Position numbers and translations under genes: made by a program
The notes under the pieces: model-generated
Databases searched by the model: none
What the model was told of the DNA's origin: nothing
What the model saw: the letters and a program-made list of their open reading frames with translations, nothing else
Part shown: one piece after another, positions 9,309-18,352 of the stretch
Position numbering within the stretch: position 1 is the stretch's first letter
Layout: every line of letters begins with the position of its first letter
NCBI GenBank assembly: GCA_016806145.1
Contig: CP063166.1
Coordinates: forward strand, 3,782,001-3,846,000
Source: Variovorax paradoxus
GTDB lineage: Bacteria > Pseudomonadota > Gammaproteobacteria > Burkholderiales > Burkholderiaceae_C
Direction of reading: 5' to 3'
DNA: 64,000 nt

Positions 9309-10235
9309 GTGTCCCAGACGCCCCCTCCCCCCCACGCCGCCGCCGCCCCGACGCACTACGAGAATTTTCCCGTGGCCTCGTGGCTGTGCCCGCCGCGGCT
9401 GCGCGCGCCGATCGCGGCCATCTACCACTTCGCGCGCACGGCCGACGACATCGCCGACGAGGGCCAGGCCACGCCCGCGCAGCGGCTGGCCGAGCTGCAC
9501 GCCTACCGCGCCGCGCTGGCCGATGCGGCGCAGGGCCGGGTCGATCCGGCCGGGCCCTGGGCCGGCGTGTTCGGCCCGCTGGCCCACAACATCGAAACCT
9601 TCGGCCTGCCCGAGACGCTGCTGGCCGACCTGCTCGACGCCTTCATGCAGGACATCGTGAAGACCCGCGACGGCAGCGACTACGCCGACCGCGAGGAGCT
9701 GCTCGACTACTGCCGCCGCTCGGCCAACCCCGTGGGCCGGCTGCTGCTGCACCTGTACGGCGTCAACGACGCGCCCTCGCTCGCGCAGAGCGACGCCATC
9801 TGCAGCGCGCTGCAGCTCATCAATTTCTGGCAGGACCCGAGCGTGGACCTGCCGCGCGGGCGCTTCTACTTCCCGCTGACCGACTGCGCCCGGCGCGGCT
9901 TCACGCGCCAGCACTTCAAGGTGTTCGCGCCGCTGTCGCCCGCGTACCCGCCGCCGCAGGAGGCCATCAACCTGATCTCGGTGGTGTCGTTCTGGGCCCG
10001 CGAGCTGATGCAGCAGGGCGCGCCGCTGGTGCACCGCCTGCCGGGACGCGCCGGCTGGGAGCTGCGCCTGGTCGTGCAGGGCGGCCTGCGCATCCTCGAC
10101 AAGATCGAGGACCTGGGCTTCGACACCTTCACGCAGCGGCCCACGATCGGCAAGGCCGATGCGCCCGTGCTGCTCTGGAAGGCGCTGCGGATGCGGAGAC
10201 AATCACGGCCCATGAACGCAGCGCCCTCCCGATGA
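9309..10235 (+). CDS. hpnC: Hydroxysqualene synthase HpnC
   Basis: 308-residue member of the squalene/phytoene synthase family. With HpnD and HpnE it makes squalene from farnesyl diphosphate without NADPH-dependent squalene synthase; HpnC converts presqualene diphosphate to hydroxysqualene. Motifs seen: HYENFPVAS near residue 16, the first Asp-rich motif DDIADE (46-51), and NFWQDPSVD as the second. The start is the GTG at 9309, because the family N-terminus begins about 15 residues later and no ATG is in frame nearby. Its stop overlaps the hpnD start by 4 bp. Confidence 0.93.
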   Translation: MSQTPPPPHAAAAPTHYENFPVASWLCPPRLRAPIAAIYHFARTADDIADEGQATPAQRLAELHAYRAALADAAQGRVDPAGPWAGVFGPLAHNIETFGLPETLLADLLDAFMQDIVKTRDGSDYADREELLDYCRRSANPVGRLLLHLYGVNDAPSLAQSDAICSALQLINFWQDPSVDLPRGRFYFPLTDCARRGFTRQHFKVFAPLSPAYPPPQEAINLISVVSFWARELMQQGAPLVHRLPGRAGWELRLVVQGGLRILDKIEDLGFDTFTQRPTIGKADAPVLLWKALRMRRQSRPMNAAPSR

Positions 10236-11071
10236 ATCCCGAGCAATACGTGCAAGACAAGGCCGCCGCCTCGGGCAGCAGTTTCTATTACGCCTTCCTG
10301 TTCCTTCCCAAGCCGCGGCGCGCGGCCATCACCGCCTTCTACGCCTTCTGCCGCGAGGTCGACGACGTGGTCGACGAGGTCAGCGACCCCGGCGTGGCCG
10401 CCACCAAGCTCGCCTGGTGGCGCACCGAGATCGCCCAGGCCTTCGCGGGCACGCCGCACCATCCGGTGATGCAGGCGCTGATGCCGCACGTGGCCGCCTA
10501 CGGCATCGAGGCACGCCAGCTCGACCAGGTCATCGAGGGCTGCCAGATGGACCTCGAGCAGACCCGCTACCTCGACTTCCCCGGCCTCGCGCGCTACTGC
10601 CACCTGGTGGCGGGCGTGGTGGGCGAGGTGGCGGCGCGCATCTTCGGCCAGACCGAGGCGCAGACCACCGCCTACGCGCACAAGCTCGGCCTCGCGCTGC
10701 AGCTCACCAACATCATTCGCGACGTGGGCGAGGACGCCCTGCGCGGTCGCATCTACCTGCCGGTCAACGACCTGCAGAAGCACGAGGTCAAGGCGCACGA
10801 GATCCTCAACCGCGTGCATTCCGAGCGCTTCGTCGCGCTGATGAAGTTCCAGGCCCAGCGCGCCCATGCCGCCTACGACGAGGCGCTGGCGCTGCTGCCC
10901 GCGGCCGACCGCCGCGCGCAGAAGCCCGGCCTGATGATGGCCAGCATCTACCGCACCCTGCTGCGCGAGATCGAGCGCGACGACTTCCAGGTGCTGAACC
11001 AGCGCGTGAGCCTCACGCCCGTGCGCAAGCTGTGGCTGGCCTGGAAGGTGCAGGCGCTGGGCCGGCTGTGA
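10232..11071 (+). CDS. hpnD: Presqualene diphosphate synthase HpnD
   Basis: 279-residue prenyltransferase that condenses two farnesyl diphosphates to presqualene diphosphate, the first step of the HpnCDE route. It carries both Asp-rich motifs, DDVVDE at residues 44-49 and TNIIRDVGED near 157-166. Start and stop both overlap neighbouring genes (ATGA with hpnC, GTGA with hpnE), so the three enzymes are translationally coupled. Confidence 0.94.
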   Translation: MNPEQYVQDKAAASGSSFYYAFLFLPKPRRAAITAFYAFCREVDDVVDEVSDPGVAATKLAWWRTEIAQAFAGTPHHPVMQALMPHVAAYGIEARQLDQVIEGCQMDLEQTRYLDFPGLARYCHLVAGVVGEVAARIFGQTEAQTTAYAHKLGLALQLTNIIRDVGEDALRGRIYLPVNDLQKHEVKAHEILNRVHSERFVALMKFQAQRAHAAYDEALALLPAADRRAQKPGLMMASIYRTLLREIERDDFQVLNQRVSLTPVRKLWLAWKVQALGRL

Positions 11072-12321
11072 GGCTGGCGGTCGTCGGCGCCGGCTGGGCC
11101 GGCCTGGCCTGCGCGGTCGAGGCCGTGCGCCAGGGCCACGCGGTCACCGTGTTCGAGGCCGCTCCCAACGCTGGCGGCCGCGCGCGCCGCGTCGACGACA
11201 TGCACGGCATGGCGCTCGACAACGGCCAGCACATCCTGATCGGCGCCTACAGCGCCACGCTGCAGCTGATGCGCGATGTCGGCGTCGATCCCGAGCGCGT
11301 GCTGCTGCGCCTGCCGCTGTCGCTGCGCTTCGCCGATGGCGGCGGCCTGCAGCTGCCGCGGCTGCCCGCGCCGCTCGACCTGCTGGCGGGCATCTTCCAG
11401 GCGCGCGGCTGGACCTGGCGCGACAAGTCCGCGCTGCTGCGCACCGCGATCGGCTGGCGTTTCAAGGGCTTTCGCTGCGACCCCTCCACCACCGTGGCCG
11501 AGCTCTGCACGGGCCTCACGCCGCGCGTGATGCAGGAGCTGATCGAGCCGCTGTGCGTCTCGGCGCTCAACACCCCCGTCGCGCAATCGAGCGGCCAGGT
11601 CTTCCTGCGCGTGCTCCACGACGCGCTGTTCAGCGGCAGCGGCGGCGCCGACCTGCTGCTGCCGCGCGCCGACCTCGGCGCGCTGCTGCCCGACGCGGCG
11701 CTCGCCTGGCTGCGCGCGCATGCCGCAAGCCTGCGCATCGGCCAGCGCGTGCGCTCGATCGCGCCCGAGGCGAAGGCCTGGCGCGTCGACGGCGAAGCCT
11801 TCGACCGCGTGGTGCTGGCCAGCGCGCCCTGGGATGCCGCCCGGCTGGTGCGCGCCAGCGGCCTGCCGGCCGAGGCCTGGTGCGCGACTACCGAAGCACT
11901 GCGCTTCGAGGCCATCGCCACGATCTACCTGCGCGGCGCCACGCCGCTGGCCGAACCGATGCTCGCCCTGCGCAGCGACCCCGCCACGGCACCGGCCCAG
12001 TTCGTGTTCGACAAGGACCGGCTCTGCGGCCTGCCGGGCGTGCTCGCGATGGTCGTGAGCGCCAACGAGACGCCGCGCGAGCTGCTCGAGACGCAGGCGC
12101 TCGCGCAGGCGGCCGCGCAACTGGGCCAGGCCGGCCTGCAGGTGGTGCAGACCGTGGTCGAGAAGCGTGCGACCTTTGCCTGCACGCCCGGGCTGGCCCG
12201 TCCGCCCGCGACCATCGCGCCCGGCCTGCTGGCCTGCGGCGACTACGTGGCAGGCCCCTACCCCGCCACGCTCGAGGGCGCGGTGCTCAGCGGCCTGGCA
12301 GCGGCAAGGATGACCGCATGA
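11068..12321 (+). CDS. hpnE: Hydroxysqualene dehydroxylase HpnE
   Basis: 417-residue FAD-dependent amine-oxidase-fold protein that reduces hydroxysqualene to squalene. The N-terminal dinucleotide-binding motif (GAGWAG, residues 7-12) opens the protein, followed by NAGGRAR and DNGQH motifs typical of the family. The GTG start at 11068 overlaps the hpnD stop by 4 bp, and the stop overlaps the next small gene in the same way. No squalene-hopene cyclase is in the window, so the end product (hopanoids or squalene itself) is not shown here. Confidence 0.93.
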   Translation: MRLAVVGAGWAGLACAVEAVRQGHAVTVFEAAPNAGGRARRVDDMHGMALDNGQHILIGAYSATLQLMRDVGVDPERVLLRLPLSLRFADGGGLQLPRLPAPLDLLAGIFQARGWTWRDKSALLRTAIGWRFKGFRCDPSTTVAELCTGLTPRVMQELIEPLCVSALNTPVAQSSGQVFLRVLHDALFSGSGGADLLLPRADLGALLPDAALAWLRAHAASLRIGQRVRSIAPEAKAWRVDGEAFDRVVLASAPWDAARLVRASGLPAEAWCATTEALRFEAIATIYLRGATPLAEPMLALRSDPATAPAQFVFDKDRLCGLPGVLAMVVSANETPRELLETQALAQAAAQLGQAGLQVVQTVVEKRATFACTPGLARPPATIAPGLLACGDYVAGPYPATLEGAVLSGLAAARMTA

Positions 12322-12623
12322 GCACCGAGCTGCGCTACCTCGACTTCGACTACAGCGAGGACGCCGATGGCCATGGCAGCTTCGATGCGATGGCCTCGGT
12401 CGCGCCCGAGCGCGTGGGCGAAGTGCAAGCCGAGATCGATCGTGTGCTGGCCTGGGCCGAGGCCGCCTTTCCCGATGCGCGCGGCGCGCTCGACGAAGGA
12501 GCGACGTGGGACCATGACCTGCAGCACTCGCGCGACGATGCGCGCTTCGAGACCCTGGCCTTCTCGCTGAGCGGCACGGCCGATTTCTGCGCCGCGCTGC
12601 GCGAGCGCTTCGGCCTGGATTAA
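12318..12623 (+). CDS. Small hypothetical protein coupled to hpnE
   Basis: 101-residue soluble, acidic protein with no signal peptide or membrane segment and no domain I recognise. Its ATG overlaps the hpnE stop by 4 bp, so it is translated with the squalene operon, and codon use is like its neighbours, which argues that it is a real gene. Its stop overlaps the stop of the convergent LysE-family gene by 4 bp. A role in squalene synthesis is possible only by association. Confidence 0.8.
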   Translation: MSTELRYLDFDYSEDADGHGSFDAMASVAPERVGEVQAEIDRVLAWAEAAFPDARGALDEGATWDHDLQHSRDDARFETLAFSLSGTADFCAALRERFGLD

Positions 12624-13264
12624 GCGGCCGTCTTGTTGCGCAGCCGCAGCAGGCTCAGCCCCAGCAGCACGAAGGCGCCACCCGAGACCTTGTTGAACAG
12701 TCGCGTGCGGCGCGGGTCCGACAGCTGCTTGCGCAGCAGGCGCGCGAGCAGCACGTAGAAGGCGTGCGACAGCACCGAGGCCGCGGCGAAGGTGGTGGTC
12801 AGCACCGCGAACTGGGTGGCGATCGGCGCATCCGGCGTGAGGAACTGCGGGAACAGCGCCGAGAAGAACAGGATGCTCTTCGGATTGGTCAGCGCCACCG
12901 TCAGGCCATGGCCGAACAGGCGCCAGCTCGAACGCGACGAGCCCGCCGCCGAGGCACCCTGCAGGTCGGCGAACACGCTGCCCTGGCTGCGCCACTGCTT
13001 GATGCCGAGGTAGATCAGGTAGGCCGCGCCCGCGAGCTTCAGCACCATGAAGGCATGGGCCGAGGTCGAGAGCACCACGCCCAGCCCGGCCATCGCGGCG
13101 GCCGACACCATGAAGAGCCCGGTCGCATTGCCCAGCGAACTGATCATCGCGCGGCGCGGGCCCACGGACATCGAGTTCGACACCGCCAGCAGCACCGCGG
13201 GGCCGGGCGTGAAGGCGACGAGCAGGGTCACGCCGCAGAAGAGGAGCCAGTTGGACAGATGCAT
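12620..13264 (-). CDS. LysE/RhtB-family exporter
   Basis: 214-residue inner-membrane protein with the LysE/RhtB layout of six helices and the family motif VAFTPGPAVLLAVSNS at residues ~16-31. Members export amino acids or similar metabolites; the substrate is not predictable. Convergent with the hpn operon (4-bp overlap at the stops) and divergent from the NIPSNAP-like gene. Confidence 0.88.
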   Translation of the reverse strand: MHLSNWLLFCGVTLLVAFTPGPAVLLAVSNSMSVGPRRAMISSLGNATGLFMVSAAAMAGLGVVLSTSAHAFMVLKLAGAAYLIYLGIKQWRSQGSVFADLQGASAAGSSRSSWRLFGHGLTVALTNPKSILFFSALFPQFLTPDAPIATQFAVLTTTFAAASVLSHAFYVLLARLLRKQLSDPRRTRLFNKVSGGAFVLLGLSLLRLRNKTAA

Positions 13265-13388
13265 GGGGAGCTTTCGCGCGGCGCGCTCGCGCCGCAGGCC
13301 GGGGAAGCAAAACTATAGTCGGGCCACCCGTTCGCCGCAGCCGCGGCGGAAATTGCCCTCACGGCCCACCCTCCCCCTTCACCCCACC

Positions 13389-13694
13389 ATGGTCACCTGC
13401 TACCTGCGCTACATCGTCGACCCCTACAAGCTCGAGGAGTTCGAGCACTACGGCAAGCTCTGGATCCCGCTGGTCGAGAAGTTCGGCGGCCAGCACCACG
13501 GCTACTTCCTGCCTTCCGAAGGCGTCAGCAACGTGGCGCTCGCGATGTTCAGTTTTCCCAGCCTCGCGGCCTACGAGCAGTACCGCGCCGACTCGATGCA
13601 GGACGCCGACTGCCAGGCCGCCTTCCGCTATGCCGAGGAAACGCGCTGCTTCCTCAGCTACGAGCGCAGCTTCTTCCGCCCGGTCTTCGGGTAA
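13389..13694 (+). CDS. NIPSNAP-like small protein
   Basis: 101-residue soluble protein with the short dimeric alpha/beta-barrel pattern of NIPSNAP proteins (starts MVTCYLRYIVDPYKLEEFE; aromatic-rich middle and C-terminus). The family's biochemical role is unclear. The ATG at 13389 follows a 124-bp gap shared with the divergent LysE gene. The stop is 3 bases short of the convergent HAD gene. Confidence 0.8.
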   Translation: MVTCYLRYIVDPYKLEEFEHYGKLWIPLVEKFGGQHHGYFLPSEGVSNVALAMFSFPSLAAYEQYRADSMQDADCQAAFRYAEETRCFLSYERSFFRPVFG

Positions 13695-13697
13695 GGC

Positions 13698-14429
13698 TCA
13701 AGCGCCGAGCGCCACGCACAGCGCGTGCAGGTTCGGCACGATCAGTTGCGGCCGCGCGCCATGCACCCAGGGCCGCTCGTCGCGCACCAGCCAGGCCGCC
13801 TGCATGCCGGCATTGAGCGCGCCCACCACGTCGAGCTCGGCATCGTCGCCCACGTGCAGCACGTCCTTGGGCAGCAGGCCGACCGAGGCCGCGGCCGCGC
13901 GGAAGATCGGCGCATGCGGCTTGCCGCTGCCGAAGGCGCGCGCATTGAAGGCGGTGCGGAACCAGCGCCCCACGCCGGTCTTGTGGATGTCGGCATTGCC
14001 GTTCGACACCGCCACCAGCGGATAGCGTTCGCTGAGCCACTTGAGCGCGGGCAGCGCATCGTCGTAGAGCGTCACGCGCTGGCGTTCGGCGAAGAAGGCA
14101 TCGAAGGCCGGATCGGCCAGCGCCGGGTCCTCGCCCGCGCGGCGCAGCGCGGTGCGTATCGATTCGCGGCGCAGCGCGCTCAGGTCGTGCGCGAGGTCGG
14201 AACGCTCCTTGGCCGTGGCTTCGCGCAGTTCGCGCAGCACGCCCGGCGTGACGAGCAAGGCGGCCGTCTTCGGCGCCTCGCGCAACAGCCAGGCATGCAG
14301 CACGGCCTCCGCGCGTTCGATGGTCGGCCAGATCGGCCAGAGGGTGTCGTCGAGGTCGAGGGTGATGGCGCTGATGCGCTTCAGATCGAGCGGCGCGCTG
14401 CTCGCGGGGACCGTGGGGTCGGAAGTCAT
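13698..14429 (-). CDS. HAD-superfamily hydrolase
   Basis: 243-residue phosphatase-like protein of the HAD superfamily. Motif I DLDDTLW has the nucleophile Asp25 and the acid/base Asp27; the motif II region is AVSNGN and motif IV HVGDDAELD near the C-terminal third. Many such enzymes dephosphorylate sugar phosphates or damaged metabolites; no specific substrate can be given. The start is at 14429, only 15 bp from the divergent hemH start, so the two ribosome-binding regions overlap on opposite strands. Confidence 0.88.
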   Translation of the reverse strand: MTSDPTVPASSAPLDLKRISAITLDLDDTLWPIWPTIERAEAVLHAWLLREAPKTAALLVTPGVLRELREATAKERSDLAHDLSALRRESIRTALRRAGEDPALADPAFDAFFAERQRVTLYDDALPALKWLSERYPLVAVSNGNADIHKTGVGRWFRTAFNARAFGSGKPHAPIFRAAAASVGLLPKDVLHVGDDAELDVVGALNAGMQAAWLVRDERPWVHGARPQLIVPNLHALCVALGA

Positions 14430-14444
14430 GCCCGAGAATATCGC

Positions 14445-15467
14445 ATGCCTCCAAGTCCCTCGCCCGTCCCCGGCAACGCCCCCCGCAACACCGCCGTCCT
14501 CTGGTGCAACCTCGGTTCGCCCGATGCCCCCACCGCCAGCGCCGTGCGCAGCTATCTCGCGGACTTCCTCGGCGACCCGCGCGTGGTCGAGATCCCGCGC
14601 CTGCTCTGGCTGCCGATCCTGCACGGCATCATCCTGCGCGTGCGGCCCGCGAAGTCGGCCGCCAAGTACGCGAGCATCTGGCTGCCCGAGGGCTCGCCGC
14701 TCAAGGTCTGGAGCGAACGGCAGGCGCAGCGCCTGGGCGACACGCTCAGCCGGCGCGGCCACCGCGTGGCGGTGCGCGACGCGATGCGCTATGCCAATCC
14801 CTCGATCGGCGCGCGGCTCGATGCGCTGCAGGACGAGGGTGTCGAGCGCGTGCTCGTGCTGCAGGGCTATCCGCAGTACTCGGCCACCACCACCGCGAGC
14901 GTGATCGACGCCGTCAACGACTGGAGCCGCACGCAGCGCAGCGTGCCCGAGTTCCGCTTCGTCAACCAGTTCCACGACGACCCCGGCTACATCGCGGCGC
15001 TCGCAGGGCGCATCGAGGCGCACTGGCAGGACCAGGGCCGCGGCGAGGTGCTGCTGCTGAGCTTCCACGGCATTCCCGCGCGCAACATCGAGCTCGGCGA
15101 TCCCTACCAATCGCAGTGCCTCGAGACCGCGCGCCTGCTCACCGCGCGCCTGGGCCTCGCGCCCGCGCAGTACCGCGTGACCTTCCAGTCGCGCTTCGGC
15201 AAGGCGAAGTGGCTCGAGCCCTACACCGAACCCACGCTGCGCGAACTCGGCGCCGCGGGCGTGAAGCGCGTCGACGTGGCCTGCCCCGGCTTCCCGGCCG
15301 ACTGCCTCGAAACGCTCGAAGAGATCGCGATGGAAGGCCGCGAGGCCTTCCTGCATGCGGGCGGCGAGCAGTTCAGCTACATCCCCTGCCTTAACGACGG
15401 CCCGGCCTGGATCGACGCGCTCGCCGACATCGCCGAGCGGCATCTCGCGGGCTGGAACACCCGCTGA
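14445..15467 (+). CDS. hemH: Ferrochelatase HemH
   Basis: 340-residue enzyme that inserts Fe2+ into protoporphyrin IX, the last step of heme synthesis. The ferrochelatase signature LLSFHGIP carries the metal-binding His208, and the CPGFPADCLETLEE segment near residue 280 carries the conserved glutamate. Length is normal. The gene is monocistronic; directly after its stop lies a broken redoxin gene on the other strand. Confidence 0.95.
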   Translation: MPPSPSPVPGNAPRNTAVLWCNLGSPDAPTASAVRSYLADFLGDPRVVEIPRLLWLPILHGIILRVRPAKSAAKYASIWLPEGSPLKVWSERQAQRLGDTLSRRGHRVAVRDAMRYANPSIGARLDALQDEGVERVLVLQGYPQYSATTTASVIDAVNDWSRTQRSVPEFRFVNQFHDDPGYIAALAGRIEAHWQDQGRGEVLLLSFHGIPARNIELGDPYQSQCLETARLLTARLGLAPAQYRVTFQSRFGKAKWLEPYTEPTLRELGAAGVKRVDVACPGFPADCLETLEEIAMEGREAFLHAGGEQFSYIPCLNDGPAWIDALADIAERHLAGWNTR

Positions 15468-15790
15468 GTTTGTCGCAGGCCTTCCAGGTGGTGAAGCCGT
15501 TGTCCTGCGCCACCGGGTAGCGGATGCCGAAGCGCTGGATCGCGTCCTGCACGTTGCGCGTGGACTTCTCGTAGGCGAACTCGGGCGAATGCACGCCCAC
15601 CGCCACGAAGCCCGGGTCCCTGTACTTCTCGTACCAGCGCACCACGTGCGGCAGCGTGCGGACGCAGTGGATGCAGGAGTAGGTCCAGAAATCGACCAGC
15701 ACCACCTTGCCGGCCAGCCCCTGCAGGGTGAGCGGCTCCGGGTGGAGCCACTGGTCGATGCGGGCGGCGTGAAGGCCGCCGCCCTTCGCG
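15465..15790 (-). pseudogene. Redoxin (TlpA/DipZ-type) gene remnant, truncated at both ends
   Basis: About 105 codons on the minus strand read as the thioredoxin-fold part of a DipZ-like protein: VVLVDFWTYSCIHC with an intact CxxC pair, then GVHSPEF and YPVAQDNGFTTWKA. Homologues continue with the QYWPAHY segment, but here the frame enters unrelated sequence at the hemH stop (about 15470). There is no start codon before the similarity begins, apart from an internal GTG at 15705, and the remnant abuts the DUF1993 gene by a few bases. It is therefore most likely a relic rather than a working gene. Confidence 0.7.
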
Positions 15791-15793
15791 GCA

Positions 15794-16300
15794 TCAGAAC
15801 TTGCCGAGATAGTCCATCTTGCCCACCGGCACGCCGGCGTTGCGCAGCACGTCGTAGGCGGTGGTGGCGTGGAAGAAGAAGTTGGGCAGCGCGAACTGCA
15901 ACAGGTAGCGCTGCGCGGTGAAATGCACCTCGGTGCCGCGCGCGGTGATGACCACCGGGCGGTCCTCGTGGCCGTCGATCTGCGCGCGGTCCACGCCGAG
16001 CAGGAACTCCTCGGTCTTCGCGATGCGCACCAACAGCTCGTCGTAGCTCTTCTCCTCGTCGGGGAAGCTGGGCGCGGTCACGCCCGCGATGCGCGCGGTG
16101 CCGAGCTTGCAGGCATCGCTCGCGCGCTGCACCTGGCCGGCCAGCGTGAGCATGTCGGGCGCGAGGCGCGCATCGACCAGGGTCGAGGGATCGATGCCGT
16201 TGGCCTGCGCATGGGCCAGGCCCTTGCCGAGCACGTGGCGGAGCTGGGCCAGCCCGCGGGTGAAGACCGGCACGGAAATGTCGTACATCGAAAGCGCCAT
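15794..16300 (-). CDS. DUF1993-family protein
   Basis: 168-residue cytosolic protein matching the DUF1993 pattern: start MALSMYDISVPVFTRGL, central helix with LAPDMLTLAGQVQRASD, and C-terminal NFFFHATTAYDVLRNAGVPVGK. The family has a DinB-like four-helix fold with no assigned reaction. It stands alone, downstream of and separate from the ABC transporter operon. Confidence 0.87.
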   Translation of the reverse strand: MALSMYDISVPVFTRGLAQLRHVLGKGLAHAQANGIDPSTLVDARLAPDMLTLAGQVQRASDACKLGTARIAGVTAPSFPDEEKSYDELLVRIAKTEEFLLGVDRAQIDGHEDRPVVITARGTEVHFTAQRYLLQFALPNFFFHATTAYDVLRNAGVPVGKMDYLGKF

Positions 16301-16366
16301 GGTGCGAATGCCTCTGTGTGTTGCTGTGGGTGATGACCGGCGGCGATTGTGGAGGCCGCCGTCCCC

Positions 16367-17269
16367 TCAGCGGCCGGCGGCGCGAATAAACCCTTCGATG
16401 CACTCCAGTTGTTCGGGCACGTTGAGCGCGGGCGCGTGGCCGCAGCCCTGGATCTCGACCACCTCGAGCCGTCCCGCCGCGCCCGGGCCGCGATGCCGCA
16501 TGGCCTCGACCACCTCGGGCAGCACCAGGTCGGACTCGGCGCCGCGCAGGCACAGCACCGGCGCCTCGATGGCGTCGTAGTGCGGCCAGATCAGGTAGTC
16601 GTCCTCACGCGTGCTGAACTGGCGCACCATGGCCGGGTCGTAGTGCGGTGTGACGCGGCCGTCGGGCAGCCGGCGCGTCGAGGTCTCGGCGAGCCGGCGC
16701 CACTGCGCATCGCTGAGCCAGCCATAGGGCTTGTAGACGCCACGGAAGAAGGTCTCGAGCTCGCTCACCGTGTCGAAGGCCGGCGGGTTGCCGGCATAGG
16801 CGCGGATGCGCTCGATCGCGGCCTGTGCGAGCTCGGGCGCGTTGTCGTTGAGCACCAGGCTCGCAATGCGCGCCTTCATGCGCGACGCGAACAGGCCCGC
16901 GGCGCAGACGGTGCCGATCGCGCCACCCATCGAGGTGCCGACCCAGTGCACGCGCTCGAGCTGCAGCTCGTCGCACAGCGCCTCGGCCAGTTGCGCATAG
17001 AACGCGAGCCGGTACTCCTCGTCGGGCAGCGGGCTCCACTGGCTCAGGCCGCGGCCGATGGTGTCGGGGCAGATCACGCGGAAGCCGCGCGCGGCGAAGT
17101 GCTCGGCCAGCTCGTCCATGTCGCGGCCGGTGCGCGCCAGGCCGTGCCAGGCGATCAGCACCTGCGGGTCGGGTTCGGCCGTGGGCCAGTCGAGCCAGTG
17201 GATCTCGCGGCCCGCGAGCCGTGCGTAGTGGGAGGAAGGAACGATGCGGGAAGTCATGAGGTCGCTCAT
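16367..17269 (-). CDS. Alpha/beta hydrolase, last gene of the ABC importer operon
   Basis: 300-residue cytosolic alpha/beta hydrolase with nucleophile Ser113 in the GTSMG elbow, likely acid Asp248 and base His278 (GCGHAP). No signal peptide is present. The start at 17269 is preferred because it overlaps the livM stop by 4 bp (ATGA), which ties this enzyme to the transporter. With a PHB depolymerase in the same cluster, hydrolysis of imported hydroxyalkanoate oligomers is an attractive inference, but other esters are equally possible from sequence alone. Confidence 0.85.
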   Translation of the reverse strand: MSDLMTSRIVPSSHYARLAGREIHWLDWPTAEPDPQVLIAWHGLARTGRDMDELAEHFAARGFRVICPDTIGRGLSQWSPLPDEEYRLAFYAQLAEALCDELQLERVHWVGTSMGGAIGTVCAAGLFASRMKARIASLVLNDNAPELAQAAIERIRAYAGNPPAFDTVSELETFFRGVYKPYGWLSDAQWRRLAETSTRRLPDGRVTPHYDPAMVRQFSTREDDYLIWPHYDAIEAPVLCLRGAESDLVLPEVVEAMRHRGPGAAGRLEVVEIQGCGHAPALNVPEQLECIEGFIRAAGR

Positions 17270-18342
17270 CGCGCGGCGCTGGCGCGGCGGGCCCGCAGCT
17301 TGCCGACGATGCCGGTGGGGAAGTAATAGACGGACAGCACGAACAGCACGCCGAGCCACAGCAGCCAGCGGTCAGGCGACAGCAGCGCCGCCAGCCACGG
17401 CAGGCCGCTCGCGGCCTCGCTGCCCATGCGCAGCAGATCCTGCAGATAGCTCTGCGCGACCACGAACAGCACGGCGCCGATAGCCGCGCCGTAGATCGTG
17501 CCCATGCCGCCGATCACCACGATCAGCAGCACGTCGACCATGATCTCGAAGCTCAGCGAGGTGTCGGGGCCGTTGTAGCGCAGCCAGATCGCGAGCATGG
17601 CGCCGGCCAGCGTGGCGAACAGCGCCGACAGCACCGCGGCCGTGGTGCGGTAGACCACCACGCGGTAGCCGATCGCCTCGGCGCGAAACTCGTTCTCGCG
17701 GATCGCCTGCAGCACGCGGCCGAAGGGCGAGTTGACGATGCGCAGCATCGCCAGCACCAGCACCACGGCCGCCACGAACAGCAGGTAGTAGCACAGCAGG
17801 CGCCCGTCGAGCGAGACGCCGAGGAAGGGTTCCTCCGCGAACTCGAAGCTCGGCGAGATCAGCTCGGGCAGCTTGAAGGTCAGGCCGTCCTCGCCGCCGG
17901 TGAAGTCCGACAGCTGCGAGGCCAGGGTCTGGAAGGCCGAGGCCACGGCCAGCGTGATCATCGCGAAGAAGATCGCGCGCACCCGCAGCGAGAACAGGCC
18001 GATGGCGAACGAGAGCACCAGCGAGACCGCGAGCGAGGCGCCCAGGCCCAGCAGCACCGCGCCCCAGTCGGGCCCGAGCCGCGAGGCCGAGATCGCGATG
18101 CCGTAGGCGCCGATGCCGAAGAACATGGTGTGGGCGAAGCTCACGATGCCCGTGTAGCCCAAGAGCAGGTCGAAGCTCGCGACCAGCACGACGAACACCA
18201 GGATCTTGGCCGCGACGCTGAGCGCCTTCACGCCCGGGAACAGGAAGGGCGCGAAGGCCAGTGCGAGGAACAGCGCCACCAGCAGCACGGCCAGCAGGCG
18301 GCTCCGGGGCATGTCGTTGGAGAGGAGTCGTTTCAGGAACAT
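17266..18342 (-). CDS. livM: Branched-chain-type ABC transporter permease LivM
   Basis: 358-residue integral membrane protein of the LivM family with about nine to ten helices and the family motif GYTGIVSFAHTMFFGIGAY near residue 62. It forms the permease pair with LivH in an importer of the hydrophobic amino acid type, which also handles amides, urea and various carboxylates. It is separated from livH by 10 bp and overlaps the downstream hydrolase by 4 bp. Confidence 0.93.
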   Translation of the reverse strand: MFLKRLLSNDMPRSRLLAVLLVALFLALAFAPFLFPGVKALSVAAKILVFVVLVASFDLLLGYTGIVSFAHTMFFGIGAYGIAISASRLGPDWGAVLLGLGASLAVSLVLSFAIGLFSLRVRAIFFAMITLAVASAFQTLASQLSDFTGGEDGLTFKLPELISPSFEFAEEPFLGVSLDGRLLCYYLLFVAAVVLVLAMLRIVNSPFGRVLQAIRENEFRAEAIGYRVVVYRTTAAVLSALFATLAGAMLAIWLRYNGPDTSLSFEIMVDVLLIVVIGGMGTIYGAAIGAVLFVVAQSYLQDLLRMGSEAASGLPWLAALLSPDRWLLWLGVLFVLSVYYFPTGIVGKLRARRASAAR

Positions 18343-18352
18343 GGCTCGGTCC

